This document shows, one piece after another, positions 9,088 to 18,123 of a stretch of 64,000 bases of DNA. Source of the stretch: Deltaproteobacteria bacterium (lineage in GTDB: Bacteria > Bdellovibrionota_B > Oligoflexia > Oligoflexales > Bog-1112); the NCBI GenBank assembly GCA_020635195.1, contig JACKAG010000009.1, positions 19,421-83,420 of the forward strand, written 5' to 3'. The notes beneath the pieces are model-generated. The model ran no database searches and had not been told where the DNA came from. It saw nothing but the letters and a program-made list of their open reading frames with translations. Each line of letters opens with the position of its first letter. Within the stretch, counting starts at the first letter, position 1. The position numbers and the translations under genes are program-made.

Positions 9088-9393
9088 ATGCATCGCTGGC
9101 TTCTTTTTCTGATAATGACTGTCGTGATGATGTCTTACACCCGCCTCAGCTTCGGACTGACTGCAAACAGAGTCAGCTTTGAATTTCATCAGAATTTTTA
9201 TCGTGTGGTCATACAATATACTCTGCCAGAGCTTAAAGAATTCCGGGAAGCTGTTGCAGAATTCCGGAGCTTTAAAAGAGCAAACGATTTTTACTGGAAA
9301 ATTTTGCGGGGAGCGGATTTCTATCTGGGGGAGCCTGGGCTGATCCGTTTTGTGCCAGACAACAAGACCAAAACAAAGCCGCAGCCATGGTAG
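9088..9393 (+). CDS. Small secreted hypothetical protein
   Basis: 101 residues starting MHRWLLFLIMTVVMMS, a signal peptide ending near RLSFG. ATG 9088 is supported by GGGAG 8 bases upstream; the frame also contains an earlier ATG at 9058 without such a site. The mature part is ~80 residues, basic and rich in aromatic residues (FEFHQNFYRVV, NDFYWKI), with no cysteine and no motif I recognise. A hairpin overlaps its stop codon. Confidence 0.6.
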   Translation: MHRWLLFLIMTVVMMSYTRLSFGLTANRVSFEFHQNFYRVVIQYTLPELKEFREAVAEFRSFKRANDFYWKILRGADFYLGEPGLIRFVPDNKTKTKPQPW

Positions 9394-9404
9394 GCTGCTG
9401 ATTT
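9381..9404. terminator. Hairpin terminator between convergent genes
   Basis: GCAGCC (9381-9386) pairs with GGCTGC (9393-9398) around a 6-base loop, followed by TGATTTT. It overlaps the stop of the small secreted protein gene and lies between it and convergent rpoZ. Confidence 0.5.
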
Positions 9405-9424
9405 TGCAGGAGATCTCTGGATTA

Positions 9425-9694
9425 TTATCCCTCTGCAACCTGTACAATAGGTTGATCCAGCAATGCAATGGGTTCATCCAGCAGGCTTTCCTTCAGAAAC
9501 GCTTCCGGATCGCCCTTCATAATGATCTTACCACTGGAGATCTCTCTCAGAGCCGTAACAGCTGCTTTATTTGAGCTTTTAACCAAAGGCTTGGCACTTC
9601 CCATGAGCTGCCGTGTCCTGTTGGCCGCAACCTTCGTCAGAGCAAAACGGCTGGGGATTTTTTTCAAACAGTCTTCAATCGATACGCGAGCCAT
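9425..9694 (-). CDS. rpoZ: RNA polymerase omega subunit
   Basis: 89 residues. The N-terminus MARVSIEDCLKKIPSRFALTK followed by VAANRTRQL and NKAAVTALREISSGKI matches bacterial omega (family MARVTVEDCL...RFeLvllAa.RaRql...VtALREIaaG). Omega supports assembly of the beta' subunit. The typical length is 80-100. In many proteobacteria rpoZ sits with gmk and spoT; here neither neighbour is present, so the gene appears to stand alone. Confidence 0.92.
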   Translation of the reverse strand: MARVSIEDCLKKIPSRFALTKVAANRTRQLMGSAKPLVKSSNKAAVTALREISSGKIIMKGDPEAFLKESLLDEPIALLDQPIVQVAEG

Positions 9695-9835
9695 AATGAG
9701 TCCTCACAGCAGAATCTTGAATCACGGGAGAAAATTCTATCATCTGATGGCAATATATTGCAAGCCTGTTCTGTCATTTTGTGTTTACGACCACGGATTT
9801 GCGGTCAGGCGTTGTGATACAGATGATGGGATACG

Positions 9836-11236
9836 TCATTTTTCTTCTGATTTACTTTTCTCAGAAGACTCCGGAGCGTTTCCCTGCCGGAAAGTAGAGG
9901 AAGAGAGCCTTCTGGCAGAAGAGGTCCATAAACCAAGATCTTTATATGACTGAAGGATATTTTCGTTGTAACGGTTCTCGATAAAAATCTGGATAGCCAC
10001 ATTATGAAGACCTTCGTTAAAAGAGGTCAGGTCCATAGCCATCGCCAGGTTGACCAGGCCACTTCCAGGCAGTCTGTCTTCTTCATCTGAAGCCTGAGCA
10101 AGCTCTGCTGCCGGGATATTTCTTCTGTAGAAAAGAGGTATGTTCCCTGTATTTAGCATTTGAACGGAGGGCTCCATTTCTACATAAATCATATAATCTC
10201 TGGAGATTGCGCTAAACCAGTACTTGCTTTCATACTTCTTTTCTTTTTTCAGAAAATCCGTGATTTTTTTCTCCTGATACTCCGGCATGTTCGTGTCAAT
10301 TTTCAGGGTCCATGGATTATCCTTAAAAGCAAAACCATAGTAAAAGAGACTACCTCGGTTCAGAATTTTCTGACCATCCAGTGGGTTATCAATAAGCGCT
10401 GGCAAAACAACAGAATTTGGAAAAAATGAAACTTCTGTATACATACCCAGATCAAAGTTTAATTTCAGTATATTGTAGTTAAAATTGACACGGGCAATAC
10501 AACGAATCGGACCTCTTTTATAAGCTTCCAGCTCACTGGCAATATCCTGTTGATTGACATCAAGCGTCAGAAAATATTTCAGATCTGCCCGCATAAACAG
10601 AGTTGAAGAGTCGATCAGAGGGTAAGGCTGGTGATTCATTTTATAGAGATCAATTCCGCGAACAACCAGATAGTTATTATGGTCAAAACGATATCTGTAT
10701 CGTGATGTCACAATCTCTGCCTGCTTTGATAAAAACTGAATGTATCGTGTCTCGTCCAGGGGTGGTGGTTTGCTGAAATAAGCTCCGATATAAATGGCTC
10801 CCTGAGGGACAGCTTCTTTATCTTTAAAAATGACCTCATAAAGGACAGAGGGTTCCTGAAATGGCCATTTTGTTGGTGTTTTTATAATCCCGATATCATT
10901 GCCCATAATTGTCAGTTCATCACGAAAATCAAAAATACCATTGCTGAGTTTTGTGTTGGGATACGCGCCTTCGTCCAGAATATAATCACCGTAACGGTCC
11001 TTTTCATCAATCTGAAAGGGTATTGCTTTTGCCGTGCCATCAGGAAGCGTCCGGAAAACCCGGTACATGGCCAGAGGGTGGTACTGTACTGGACGAATCA
11101 GCTGAGCAGTCAAAATGACCGGAGCGGAATGGATACCTCCCCAGGCAGAAGAAGAGAAAAAACTTATGAAAATGACATAAAACAGACAAAGAACAGAACG
11201 GACTGCTATGCTTATCTGATATCCTGCCTTCTGCAT
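9836..11236 (-). CDS. Large secreted protein of unknown function
   Basis: 466 residues with an N-terminal signal peptide (SVLCLFYVIFISFFSSSAWG). The mature part begins with a beta-rich segment (PVQYHPLAMYRVF, IPFQIDEKDRYGDYI) and DELTIMGNDIG, a pattern I associate with uncharacterised periplasmic proteins but cannot name. No membrane segments after the signal, no catalytic motif I recognise. The C-terminus is low-complexity and charged. It follows rpoZ on the same strand with a ~140-base gap between this stop and the rpoZ start. I do not recognise a function. Confidence 0.7.
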   Translation of the reverse strand: MQKAGYQISIAVRSVLCLFYVIFISFFSSSAWGGIHSAPVILTAQLIRPVQYHPLAMYRVFRTLPDGTAKAIPFQIDEKDRYGDYILDEGAYPNTKLSNGIFDFRDELTIMGNDIGIIKTPTKWPFQEPSVLYEVIFKDKEAVPQGAIYIGAYFSKPPPLDETRYIQFLSKQAEIVTSRYRYRFDHNNYLVVRGIDLYKMNHQPYPLIDSSTLFMRADLKYFLTLDVNQQDIASELEAYKRGPIRCIARVNFNYNILKLNFDLGMYTEVSFFPNSVVLPALIDNPLDGQKILNRGSLFYYGFAFKDNPWTLKIDTNMPEYQEKKITDFLKKEKKYESKYWFSAISRDYMIYVEMEPSVQMLNTGNIPLFYRRNIPAAELAQASDEEDRLPGSGLVNLAMAMDLTSFNEGLHNVAIQIFIENRYNENILQSYKDLGLWTSSARRLSSSTFRQGNAPESSEKSKSEEK

Positions 11237-11364
11237 ACATCCTGATTCTGCTCTGTCCCCAGAGCCCGCTGAATTTTTGTGATAAGTCTCTTTCAGGTAT
11301 CGGCAGAGAAATTCCGGACTTCAGTTCTCCATATTTCTGAGTTTTAAAAGAAAGGGAAGCAGAC

Positions 11365-11409
11365 AAAAAAAAGAAGGGTCATGCGCAAAAAGCCATGCGG
11401 CACGACCCT
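11365..11409 (-). terminator. Rho-independent terminator of htpG
   Basis: On the minus strand AGGGTC (11409-11404) pairs with GACCCT (11380-11375), with further pairing of GCATG-type bases inside, and is followed by a run of eight T. It lies 24 bases after the htpG stop. Confidence 0.8.
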
Positions 11410-11432
11410 GGAGTGATTCTGGCTATATATAC

Positions 11433-13358
11433 TTAGCCTTGTAACATCAGTTCTGAAATCTGACGGCTGAACCTTGCAGGATTTTCAGGAGGAGATCCTT
11501 CATTCAGAAGGGCCTGGTTGTAGAGGATCTCAGCCCAGTCTGCTTTCCTTTTGTCTTCAAATTCCAGCATCTTGGCGAAAACCGGATGTTCCGGATTGAT
11601 CTCAAGAATCCTCTTGCTTTTTGGTGCGCTATGGCCCATTGATTCCATCAAGCGCTCCATGTGAGCAGATGGGTCATGCTTTCCGGAGATCAGACAAGCT
11701 GGAGAATCAACCAGACGATCAGAAAGGCGTACCTCACGGATATTTTCTGACAATGCCTTCTGAATAGCCTCAGTGACAGACTTCAGTCTTTCTGCATGAT
11801 TTTTCTTTTCTTCTTCTTTTTGCTTTTTCTCTTCTTCTGTATCGAGTTCGAGGTCGTCCCGGGTAATCGATACCATTTTTTTGTCATTGTAATCATGGAC
11901 AGAAGACATCACCCATTCATCAACAGGGTCTGTCATGTAGATGACTTCATAATTCTTTTGCTTCAGTTTTTCAAGATGTGGACTTGATTCAAGATTTTTG
12001 ACTGAATCACCTGTGACATAATAAATGTCTTTCTGGCCAGAAGGCATTCTCTCAACATATTCTTTCAGAGTTGTGAGCTTGTCTGAGTGGCTGGAATGAA
12101 ACAGGCACAGATCCTGTAACTTTTCCTTATTAGAATAATCGGATGCCAGGCCTTCTTTCAAAGTTGATCCGAAATTCTTCCAGACATTTTCGTAGTCTTC
12201 TCTCTTATCTTTCAGCATACCTTCCAGATGGCGCAGTGCTTTGGAAACAATCGCCTTTCTGATTGCAAGGATCTGCTTATCCTGCTGAATCATTTCTCGT
12301 GAGACATTCAGAGGAAGATCGCTGGAGTCCACGACTCCTTTCAGAAATCTCAGGTACTGTGGAAGCAGTTGCTCACAGTTGTCCAGGATAAAAACTCTTC
12401 TGACATAAAGGCTTAAGCCATATTTCATATCCCTTTGGTTATAGTCAAAGGGCAGAGTTTTTGGGATATACATAATGGAAGAAAACTCCTGGGTTCCTTC
12501 CGCTTTGAAGTGAATATGATCCTGAGGTTCATTCCAGTCACTGGTGACATGTTTATAAAATTCTTTATATTCTTCTTCGCTGATATCTTTCGGACTTTTC
12601 AGCCACAATGCTTTCTGGCTGTTGAGGACTTCATCCTCCCGGCTGACCTTTGTTTTTCCTTCAAGAGCTTTTCCTTCACTGTCCAGCTCTGGCTCATGTT
12701 TTTCCATCTCCATCCGGACAGGGTACTCAATAAAATCAGAATATTTTTTGATAAGTGACTTTAATGTCCACTGATCGCAGAAGTTCTGAGCAATCCCATT
12801 TTCTTCTTTATCGGCAGCTTCTTCCCGCAAAAACAGAGTGACCGATGTTCCATGGCCTTCTTTTCGGGAGGCTTTTTCAATAGTGTAAGAACCATCTCCG
12901 GTTGATTCCCAGATAATTCCCTCATCGCTACCAGCTTTTTGCGTGTGTAGTCTGACTTTATGGGCAACCATAAATGAAGAATAAAATCCGACTCCGAACT
13001 GTCCAATCAGCTCGGGACTATCCTTCATTTCACTGATTTTTTTGGCAAAGTTCTTAGAACCAGAATAAGCAATCGTTCCGATATTCTGAACGACTTCATC
13101 ATAGCTCATTCCGATACCATTATCGCTGATCGTCAGGCTTTTATTTTCTTTATCTGCAGTCAGGCGAATATGCTTCTCTGTCGGATCTGTTTTGAAATCT
13201 TTATTAACGATTTCTTCGTACCTGATTTTATCCAGGGCATCAGATGCATTAGAGACTAGTTCTCTGAGGAAAATTTCACGATTAGAGTAGAGTGAGTGGA
13301 TCATGAGGTTCAGGATTTCCTGAACCTCCGTCTGAAATTGGCGGGTTTCTGTTGACAT
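11433..13358 (-). CDS. htpG: Molecular chaperone HtpG (Hsp90)
   Basis: 641 residues, close to the 624 of E. coli HtpG. The N-terminal GHKL ATPase domain shows NASDALDKIRYE, DNGIGM and GQFGVGFYSSFMVA; the middle domain has IPLNVSREM-like DLPLNVSREMIQ; the C-terminal dimerisation domain follows. Cytosolic ATP-dependent chaperone. GGAGG sits 6 bases before the ATG. A charged insert of lysine and glutamate (about EEEKKQKEEEKK) near residue 510 is somewhat longer than usual. I saw no CIRCE operator; regulation by a heat-shock sigma factor cannot be judged. Confidence 0.97.
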   Translation of the reverse strand: MSTETRQFQTEVQEILNLMIHSLYSNREIFLRELVSNASDALDKIRYEEIVNKDFKTDPTEKHIRLTADKENKSLTISDNGIGMSYDEVVQNIGTIAYSGSKNFAKKISEMKDSPELIGQFGVGFYSSFMVAHKVRLHTQKAGSDEGIIWESTGDGSYTIEKASRKEGHGTSVTLFLREEAADKEENGIAQNFCDQWTLKSLIKKYSDFIEYPVRMEMEKHEPELDSEGKALEGKTKVSREDEVLNSQKALWLKSPKDISEEEYKEFYKHVTSDWNEPQDHIHFKAEGTQEFSSIMYIPKTLPFDYNQRDMKYGLSLYVRRVFILDNCEQLLPQYLRFLKGVVDSSDLPLNVSREMIQQDKQILAIRKAIVSKALRHLEGMLKDKREDYENVWKNFGSTLKEGLASDYSNKEKLQDLCLFHSSHSDKLTTLKEYVERMPSGQKDIYYVTGDSVKNLESSPHLEKLKQKNYEVIYMTDPVDEWVMSSVHDYNDKKMVSITRDDLELDTEEEKKQKEEEKKNHAERLKSVTEAIQKALSENIREVRLSDRLVDSPACLISGKHDPSAHMERLMESMGHSAPKSKRILEINPEHPVFAKMLEFEDKRKADWAEILYNQALLNEGSPPENPARFSRQISELMLQG

Positions 13359-13850
13359 CTACGTCCTCCGATCTCGGTTATTTATGTTATCGATTTTAAG
13401 CAGATAATAACTGCCAGCCTCAGCTTATTCTGAGTGACAGCACCTTTTCCGGCGAAGACTGCCACGATACAAAGTTCAATGTAAGGTCATTTTTCCAGAG
13501 AGCAAGGGCTTAAGGTCCTCAGGGGGAATAATTGCCTTGAACTTGAAAGAGACCCAATCTACTGAACTTCTATGTATAAAAACGATGGGAATATACAAAA
13601 AATAAATAAATATCTCAATAATTACCGCAATATCGCCTGGGAGTCCCGCCAAACATCCTCCGGGATTTTTCAGCATCCGGACATAAAAAAATTATCAAGA
13701 CTTTTCCAATTGCTGCATTCTCTGCCAAGAATAGCCGGAAAACTAATTTGTGAAAAACTTAACTTCCAGCTTCTTGTCCTTTAAAAACTAAGCACAACAA
13801 TAGATCACGCCGATCCGATGCTTGCTTCAGAGAAGAAGCAGGAGGCCCTC
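13359..13850. other. Intergenic region between htpG and a divergent gene
   Basis: About 490 bases with the htpG promoter region on one side and the leader of the next plus-strand gene on the other. Two short open frames (66 and 70 codons) occur but neither has a ribosome binding site or a protein-like composition. No strong repeat was found. Confidence 0.5.
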
Positions 13851-14639
13851 ATGAGTATTGTGACGACAGGAAATCCAAAACCTGCCGCAATCAAAATACA
13901 AAAAATATATCCCGCTTCCTCAGGTCTTTCGTCAGATTCCGGAGCATATGATGCTGCCGGCCTTCCTGATATGAGCCTTGCGAGGGAACCCAGGCTCAGT
14001 CGTCTGAAAACTGATGCCACCATTGGAAGGCAGGAAGGCAGGAAAGCCAGAACCCTGACAGACAAGATGAAACAGGGGGTTCGCCTTGTCGGATCTTATC
14101 TCAGAGAACTGAAGCATTATCAGAAAGAGGCCGAAAAACCTGCTCTGAGAACTCATTCCAGAGCAGCGTATTCAGAGGATGCTTTTCGTCTCAGGAATCA
14201 GATCAACAGAGCTTTTCAGTCCGGATTCCAGGATTACCTGACCTGGCAAGGGCATTATGGCTTTCATAATCTTGCGGACCCTGACAGCGAAATCGATCAT
14301 ACGGAAGATCACAGACCCGGAGATATCCGTATGGCTTTCAGTCCGATATCTATCCGTCTGGGGCCTTTGCTGGCTCAGGTTCAGGGAGAACTTGATGAGC
14401 TGGATCTTCACGATCAGCAGTCCTCCGGACAATCTGCGGAACATCTGGAATCACTGGAACAACTTCAGCACAACATCGCTTATCTGGTCGCTCAGACAGA
14501 TCAGGAGATTACCCACATCGAAAACAATTATCAGAATCAGCTTTCCCGTTCCGCAGAGGCGTTCATCAGGTTCAGGGAGGCTGAATCCATTGCGTCCCGG
14601 GTTTCATCCATGGATACGTTCCGTTCATATCGGCCCTGA
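13851..14639 (+). CDS. Hypothetical helical protein
   Basis: 262 residues from ATG 13851, chosen because a perfect AGGAGG lies 5 bases upstream; the frame is open from 13818. The first ~75 residues are low complexity (Ser/Pro/Ala). Residues ~80-262 are predicted helical with heptad patterns (LVGSYLRELKHYQKEAEK; LDELDLHDQQS; LEQLQHNIAYLVAQTDQEI). No signal peptide or membrane segment. I do not recognise the family; a structural or secreted-substrate role would be a guess. Confidence 0.6.
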   Translation: MSIVTTGNPKPAAIKIQKIYPASSGLSSDSGAYDAAGLPDMSLAREPRLSRLKTDATIGRQEGRKARTLTDKMKQGVRLVGSYLRELKHYQKEAEKPALRTHSRAAYSEDAFRLRNQINRAFQSGFQDYLTWQGHYGFHNLADPDSEIDHTEDHRPGDIRMAFSPISIRLGPLLAQVQGELDELDLHDQQSSGQSAEHLESLEQLQHNIAYLVAQTDQEITHIENNYQNQLSRSAEAFIRFREAESIASRVSSMDTFRSYRP

Positions 14640-14853
14640 GAACCAGGACAGCTTATTGCATATAAACCGCCTCTTGCAGTTTTAAGTTCCGATAATTAAT
14701 TTAATAAGAAAAAGAAAATACAGATTTTTTAATCATTTTTTCTAAAAAAATCAATTTATCCCCGTGTCAGCCTCTTTTGTTTTTATGCCTGTTTTTTCAT
14801 CAGAAAAACCCCCGTGAGATGGGATCTTTGCTGTTTTTTTGTGCAATTCTTTA

Positions 14854-14942
14854 TTTCACCCACTGTAACGGCAGCAATTTTGTTGTTGTTGATTATATAT
14901 TAGTCAACAACAACAAAATTGCTGCCGTTACAGTGGGTGAAA
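14854..14942. repeat. Perfect 39-bp inverted repeat with 11-base centre
   Basis: The left arm (14854-14892, beginning TTTCACCCACTGTAACGG) is the exact reverse complement of the right arm (14904-14942, ending GTTACAGTGGGTGAAA). The centre is an AT-only 11-mer apart from one G. The arms include GTTGTTGTT/AACAACAAC. Pairing stops sharply outside the arms and no target-site duplication is visible. It is too long for an ordinary terminator. It could be a minimal MITE, two abutting transposon ends, or the template of a long hairpin RNA. Confidence 0.9.
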
Positions 14943-14972
14943 CTGCGATTTTTGCGACTTTTCCTCGTTCTT

Positions 14973-14998
14973 GTTCATTAAACATTTGTTTAATGAAC
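14973..14998. repeat. Perfect 11-bp inverted repeat
   Basis: GTTCATTAAAC (14973-14983) and GTTTAATGAAC (14988-14998) are perfect reverse complements around ATTT. It lies 30 bases right of the 39-bp repeat. No T tract follows, so it is not a typical terminator; an operator or second hairpin of the same element is possible. Confidence 0.75.
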
Positions 14999-15330
14999 GT
15001 TCGACAGAAGACCAAAAAACACTTTAATTTCATTTAGTTATGATCAAAACAGGGGGTTTTCTGAACGTTTTCATCCATGAAATCAGCCGAAAAACTGTTA
15101 CAAATGCAGCTAAATAAAAAACAGAGCAGAGGAAGAAGATATGTGCTTATTTTTTGAACATTTAAGCTAAGCGATACTCTCTTCCGGAAAAATCAGGCTG
15201 AAAAGAATGAAGGGCCATCAGGATAAGTATTTATTTGTCATGCGATAAATCAGCATATGAAATTAAAAACTCAGATAACAAGACCATTTATCCGATAGGG
15301 CTATGTGCAAACCCATCTGACAGGCATTTT

Positions 15331-16665
15331 ATGAACCGTGTATATATTTCGTGTATCTGCGTTCCGGGAATCCTCCTGCTTCTTTTTGCCTGCACTCCAC
15401 AGGAAAAAAGTTCTGTAAATAATCAGAATGAGCATCAGAAAAATCTTTCAGAACAAACGTCTGACCCTGCTACTGATTCACAGAAGACCGGTCAGGATGA
15501 AGAAGATCCCTTTCATAGCCTGAACAATCAAAATGACGGGATACCCACATATGATCAGGCCAATCTTGATCCTTATTTTAATCGACAAAAACCAAAAACA
15601 AGAGAAGTTCCGGACGATTATAAAGAAGCTCCACTTTTAGTAAAAAAATCAAAATATTACAGGGGGATCTGGCTTGACCTGAGAAAACAGGTCTGGAAAG
15701 GTTTTGATGAATTTACAGGAAAGATATCCGGTGCTGCAAAGTCTGTTCTGATAGATGATAACATGTCCGATTATTTACTTAGTGTCTTCCGGTCTCCGGA
15801 TAAGCCTAAGGTTAAAAAGATTTCCATCTGGCAGCCTCTCCAGGCACCAAGCCTGCTTTCTTTTGCACCTGATATTCCTCTGAATTTTTATCTGGCAGGA
15901 CATATTGCATGGCCAAAGCTGTCACACCCGGAGGCATCCACCGTTGTTTTAAGTCCCAACCCTTTTTCGGATAATGCTGATGACAGCATCATAGCCCCCC
16001 CTGAGGATTATGAACTGATATACAGAAGTGCTGGTGAATTTACACAGGACACCCTGGATATGTGTGAAAAAATTGAAATAAATATGTTCAGTGGTGCAGA
16101 CGTTTTCCCTCCTATTGAGGATCTGACCTACTGCGAAACGATCCTTCCAGGAACCCTGATGGGATACAGACAGGAAGGGGCAGGACGGGCCGGAAATTAC
16201 AATCCTTATACAGGGACCTACAACAACGCATTTGATGAGTTGTTCAAAAAACAGTCTGTTGCAATCTGGAACCCCATCCCCAGAAAAGGATATCATTGTC
16301 TGGGGCAAGTCAGCACAAATGGCAAGATGGAAAAACCTTATACAGAAAGGGATTTTGCCCAAAGTCAGGTCGATATTGGTGTCGGAGATCGCTACGCTAT
16401 GTACTGTGTCAGAGAAGAACATACAACAGAAGGCATTCTTTCTTTTCCTCCTATGATGACAGATGGCGAGGTCACGATCTTCAGAGTGATAGCCAAAAAT
16501 CCTGATGAAGGCTTTGATGGCGCTAATTTTTTCTATGCTTACAAAGGGTTACCGGATGTAAAATCCCTGTCAGAAATCAAAGTCTGGACCCTCAGGAAAC
16601 AATCGATCAGATTACTTGAGGATGACAGCCAGAACCTGAAAGAAAGCCCTGACCCATCTAAATAA
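15331..16665 (+). CDS. Lipoprotein with Vps62-like domain
   Basis: 444 residues from ATG 15331, which has AGG 6 bases upstream and gives a good lipoprotein signal ILLLLFAC; the frame is open from 15235. A ~100-residue Ser/Asn/Gln/Asp-rich linker follows. The region around SVAIWNPIPRKGYHCLGQV and DRYAMYCVREEH resembles the Vps62/DUF946 pattern (iWrPi.P.GY..lG.v ... v.CVr.dl) known mainly from fungi and plants. That family match is my reading, not a search result. Probably anchored in the outer membrane. It is followed by another lipoprotein gene after a 240-base gap. Confidence 0.65.
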   Translation: MNRVYISCICVPGILLLLFACTPQEKSSVNNQNEHQKNLSEQTSDPATDSQKTGQDEEDPFHSLNNQNDGIPTYDQANLDPYFNRQKPKTREVPDDYKEAPLLVKKSKYYRGIWLDLRKQVWKGFDEFTGKISGAAKSVLIDDNMSDYLLSVFRSPDKPKVKKISIWQPLQAPSLLSFAPDIPLNFYLAGHIAWPKLSHPEASTVVLSPNPFSDNADDSIIAPPEDYELIYRSAGEFTQDTLDMCEKIEINMFSGADVFPPIEDLTYCETILPGTLMGYRQEGAGRAGNYNPYTGTYNNAFDELFKKQSVAIWNPIPRKGYHCLGQVSTNGKMEKPYTERDFAQSQVDIGVGDRYAMYCVREEHTTEGILSFPPMMTDGEVTIFRVIAKNPDEGFDGANFFYAYKGLPDVKSLSEIKVWTLRKQSIRLLEDDSQNLKESPDPSK

Positions 16666-16905
16666 ATTACAATAATATCAAATTATTATATCTTAATAAC
16701 CGCAAAATCACCCGATTCGGCAGTGATATCCCACCAAATTGCCCCTTAAAAACGACATATCATCAGATAATTATCATTATCATTTAAACAGCAAAAAGAG
16801 ACTCCGATTGCTTTCATGAAAACAAAATTGCGTATTATCACCCGGAAAACGGGACATCATCCTCTGTTTGTTAATGAGAGGATGATAGTTCCTGGGGAGT
16901 TAGAC

Positions 16906-17988
16906 ATGAAGGCTTCAGGAATATTACTGATCGTCTTACTTGTGGGACAACTGATCAGCTGCGGGCAGAATGCTCAGCCAGGTAGTTATCAGTTATCCTA
17001 CTCTTCCCCGGATGAGGATACATATGGAGCTAACGGATATAGCCAGACAGGCGATTCTGACAGCTTTGACACAAGTCTTTCCCTTTCATCTCTCTCAACA
17101 GGGAGCTCCGCCACGGATCATCAGAACGACTCAGGAGAGATCTTTCGCCCAAGCTCTGTTCTGAACTCTGTTTCACTGACCCAGGCTCCTGCGAAATCAG
17201 TAGACCTGGCTAAATATGGAGATATTTTTCTCAACAGTTTCAGCACCGAAATCGTCTCTGCGGGTCCGGCCGTTTTTATTACAGCAAGCAGCAATCTTAA
17301 GTCAAATCAATATGCTATAGGACAATCAGAGACTATTTTACCTGTCCGGGTTTCAGAAGAAACTCAGAACAAAAATCAGGACGCATCATCCTACAAAAGA
17401 GCACTGAATGACTGTCAATTCCTGCTTATGTATCACATTGAATTTACAGATATAAATAGCAGCAGCTACGGATATGTCCTGCTGGATCTCGAAAACAAAA
17501 CCAATGGGGTCTTCGGGGCAAATTTGTCTCTTCGTTCCGCCACAGTCCATTACTTTGGAGATGGATACTATCAGATTGCTAAAAACTGTGGTGAAGAAAG
17601 AATAAGAAGCAGCAAATCCATGCTGCTCAGCAGAAAACCTACTGAAATCCAGAAAAGTTCTCAGGAGGCGCTTTCCCCTTATGCCAATATCCATGCAATA
17701 CAGGATTCAGAAATCAAAAGTGGCACTGATCCCTTGATCTCGGAAGCTGTTCACTCCACTAAGAAAAAACTGAACTCAGATATCACAGAAGTCCAGAGGC
17801 GAATTTCAAGAATTCAGAAAGACACCTCTGAACAGCAACAGCCGGACAAAGAAACAGATCAATCATCTGAAAATGATAAAAAAAATCTAAAACACTATCA
17901 GGAAACAGAGTCAAAATTACAGACAGCTCTCTTAAAACTTAGCATTCAGGATGGAGTTACCCTGCCAGACAGCCAGCGCAACGACTAA
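16906..17988 (+). CDS. Lipoprotein, paralogue of the one at 61273-62550
   Basis: 360 residues from ATG 16906, preceded by GGGGAG; the frame is open from 16816 but the later Met gives a proper lipoprotein signal (ILLIVLLVGQLISC). A Ser-rich linker is followed by a central domain with LLMYHIEFTD, GYYQIAKNCGEE and PYANIHAIQ, and then a charged coiled-coil tail (KKKLNSDITEVQRRISRIQK). All these elements recur in the same order in the minus-strand lipoprotein at 61-62 kb. Function unknown. Confidence 0.75.
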   Translation: MKASGILLIVLLVGQLISCGQNAQPGSYQLSYSSPDEDTYGANGYSQTGDSDSFDTSLSLSSLSTGSSATDHQNDSGEIFRPSSVLNSVSLTQAPAKSVDLAKYGDIFLNSFSTEIVSAGPAVFITASSNLKSNQYAIGQSETILPVRVSEETQNKNQDASSYKRALNDCQFLLMYHIEFTDINSSSYGYVLLDLENKTNGVFGANLSLRSATVHYFGDGYYQIAKNCGEERIRSSKSMLLSRKPTEIQKSSQEALSPYANIHAIQDSEIKSGTDPLISEAVHSTKKKLNSDITEVQRRISRIQKDTSEQQQPDKETDQSSENDKKNLKHYQETESKLQTALLKLSIQDGVTLPDSQRND

Positions 17989-18123
17989 ATCCCAGCCCGC
18001 AGGAAACCCTCACAAAGTCCACAATTAATCCTCTTCGATACAAAGTTTTTTGCTTTCTTCATTAAAAAAAATCATTTTTCATTCCTTTATGTTTCATATA
18101 AATCTTATCGACAAGGCTAAGAT

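Larger units (their letters stand above)
14640..15330. other. Repeat-bearing intergenic region
   Basis: About 690 bases without a convincing gene. It contains T-rich tracts, a perfect 39-bp inverted repeat and an 11-bp inverted repeat (both listed separately). An 86-codon open frame (14777-15037) runs straight through both palindromes and is not protein-like. The right end should hold the promoter of the lipoprotein gene that follows. Confidence 0.6.

Noticed and set aside
13476..13784. Two overlapping short frames (66 and 70 codons) between htpG and the next gene
   Set aside because: No ribosome binding site, opposite strands overlapping each other, and no recognisable sequence features.
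14777..15037. 86-codon open frame through the inverted repeats
   Set aside because: It crosses both palindromes; the coding appearance comes from the repeats and AT-rich sequence, and it has no protein-like features.
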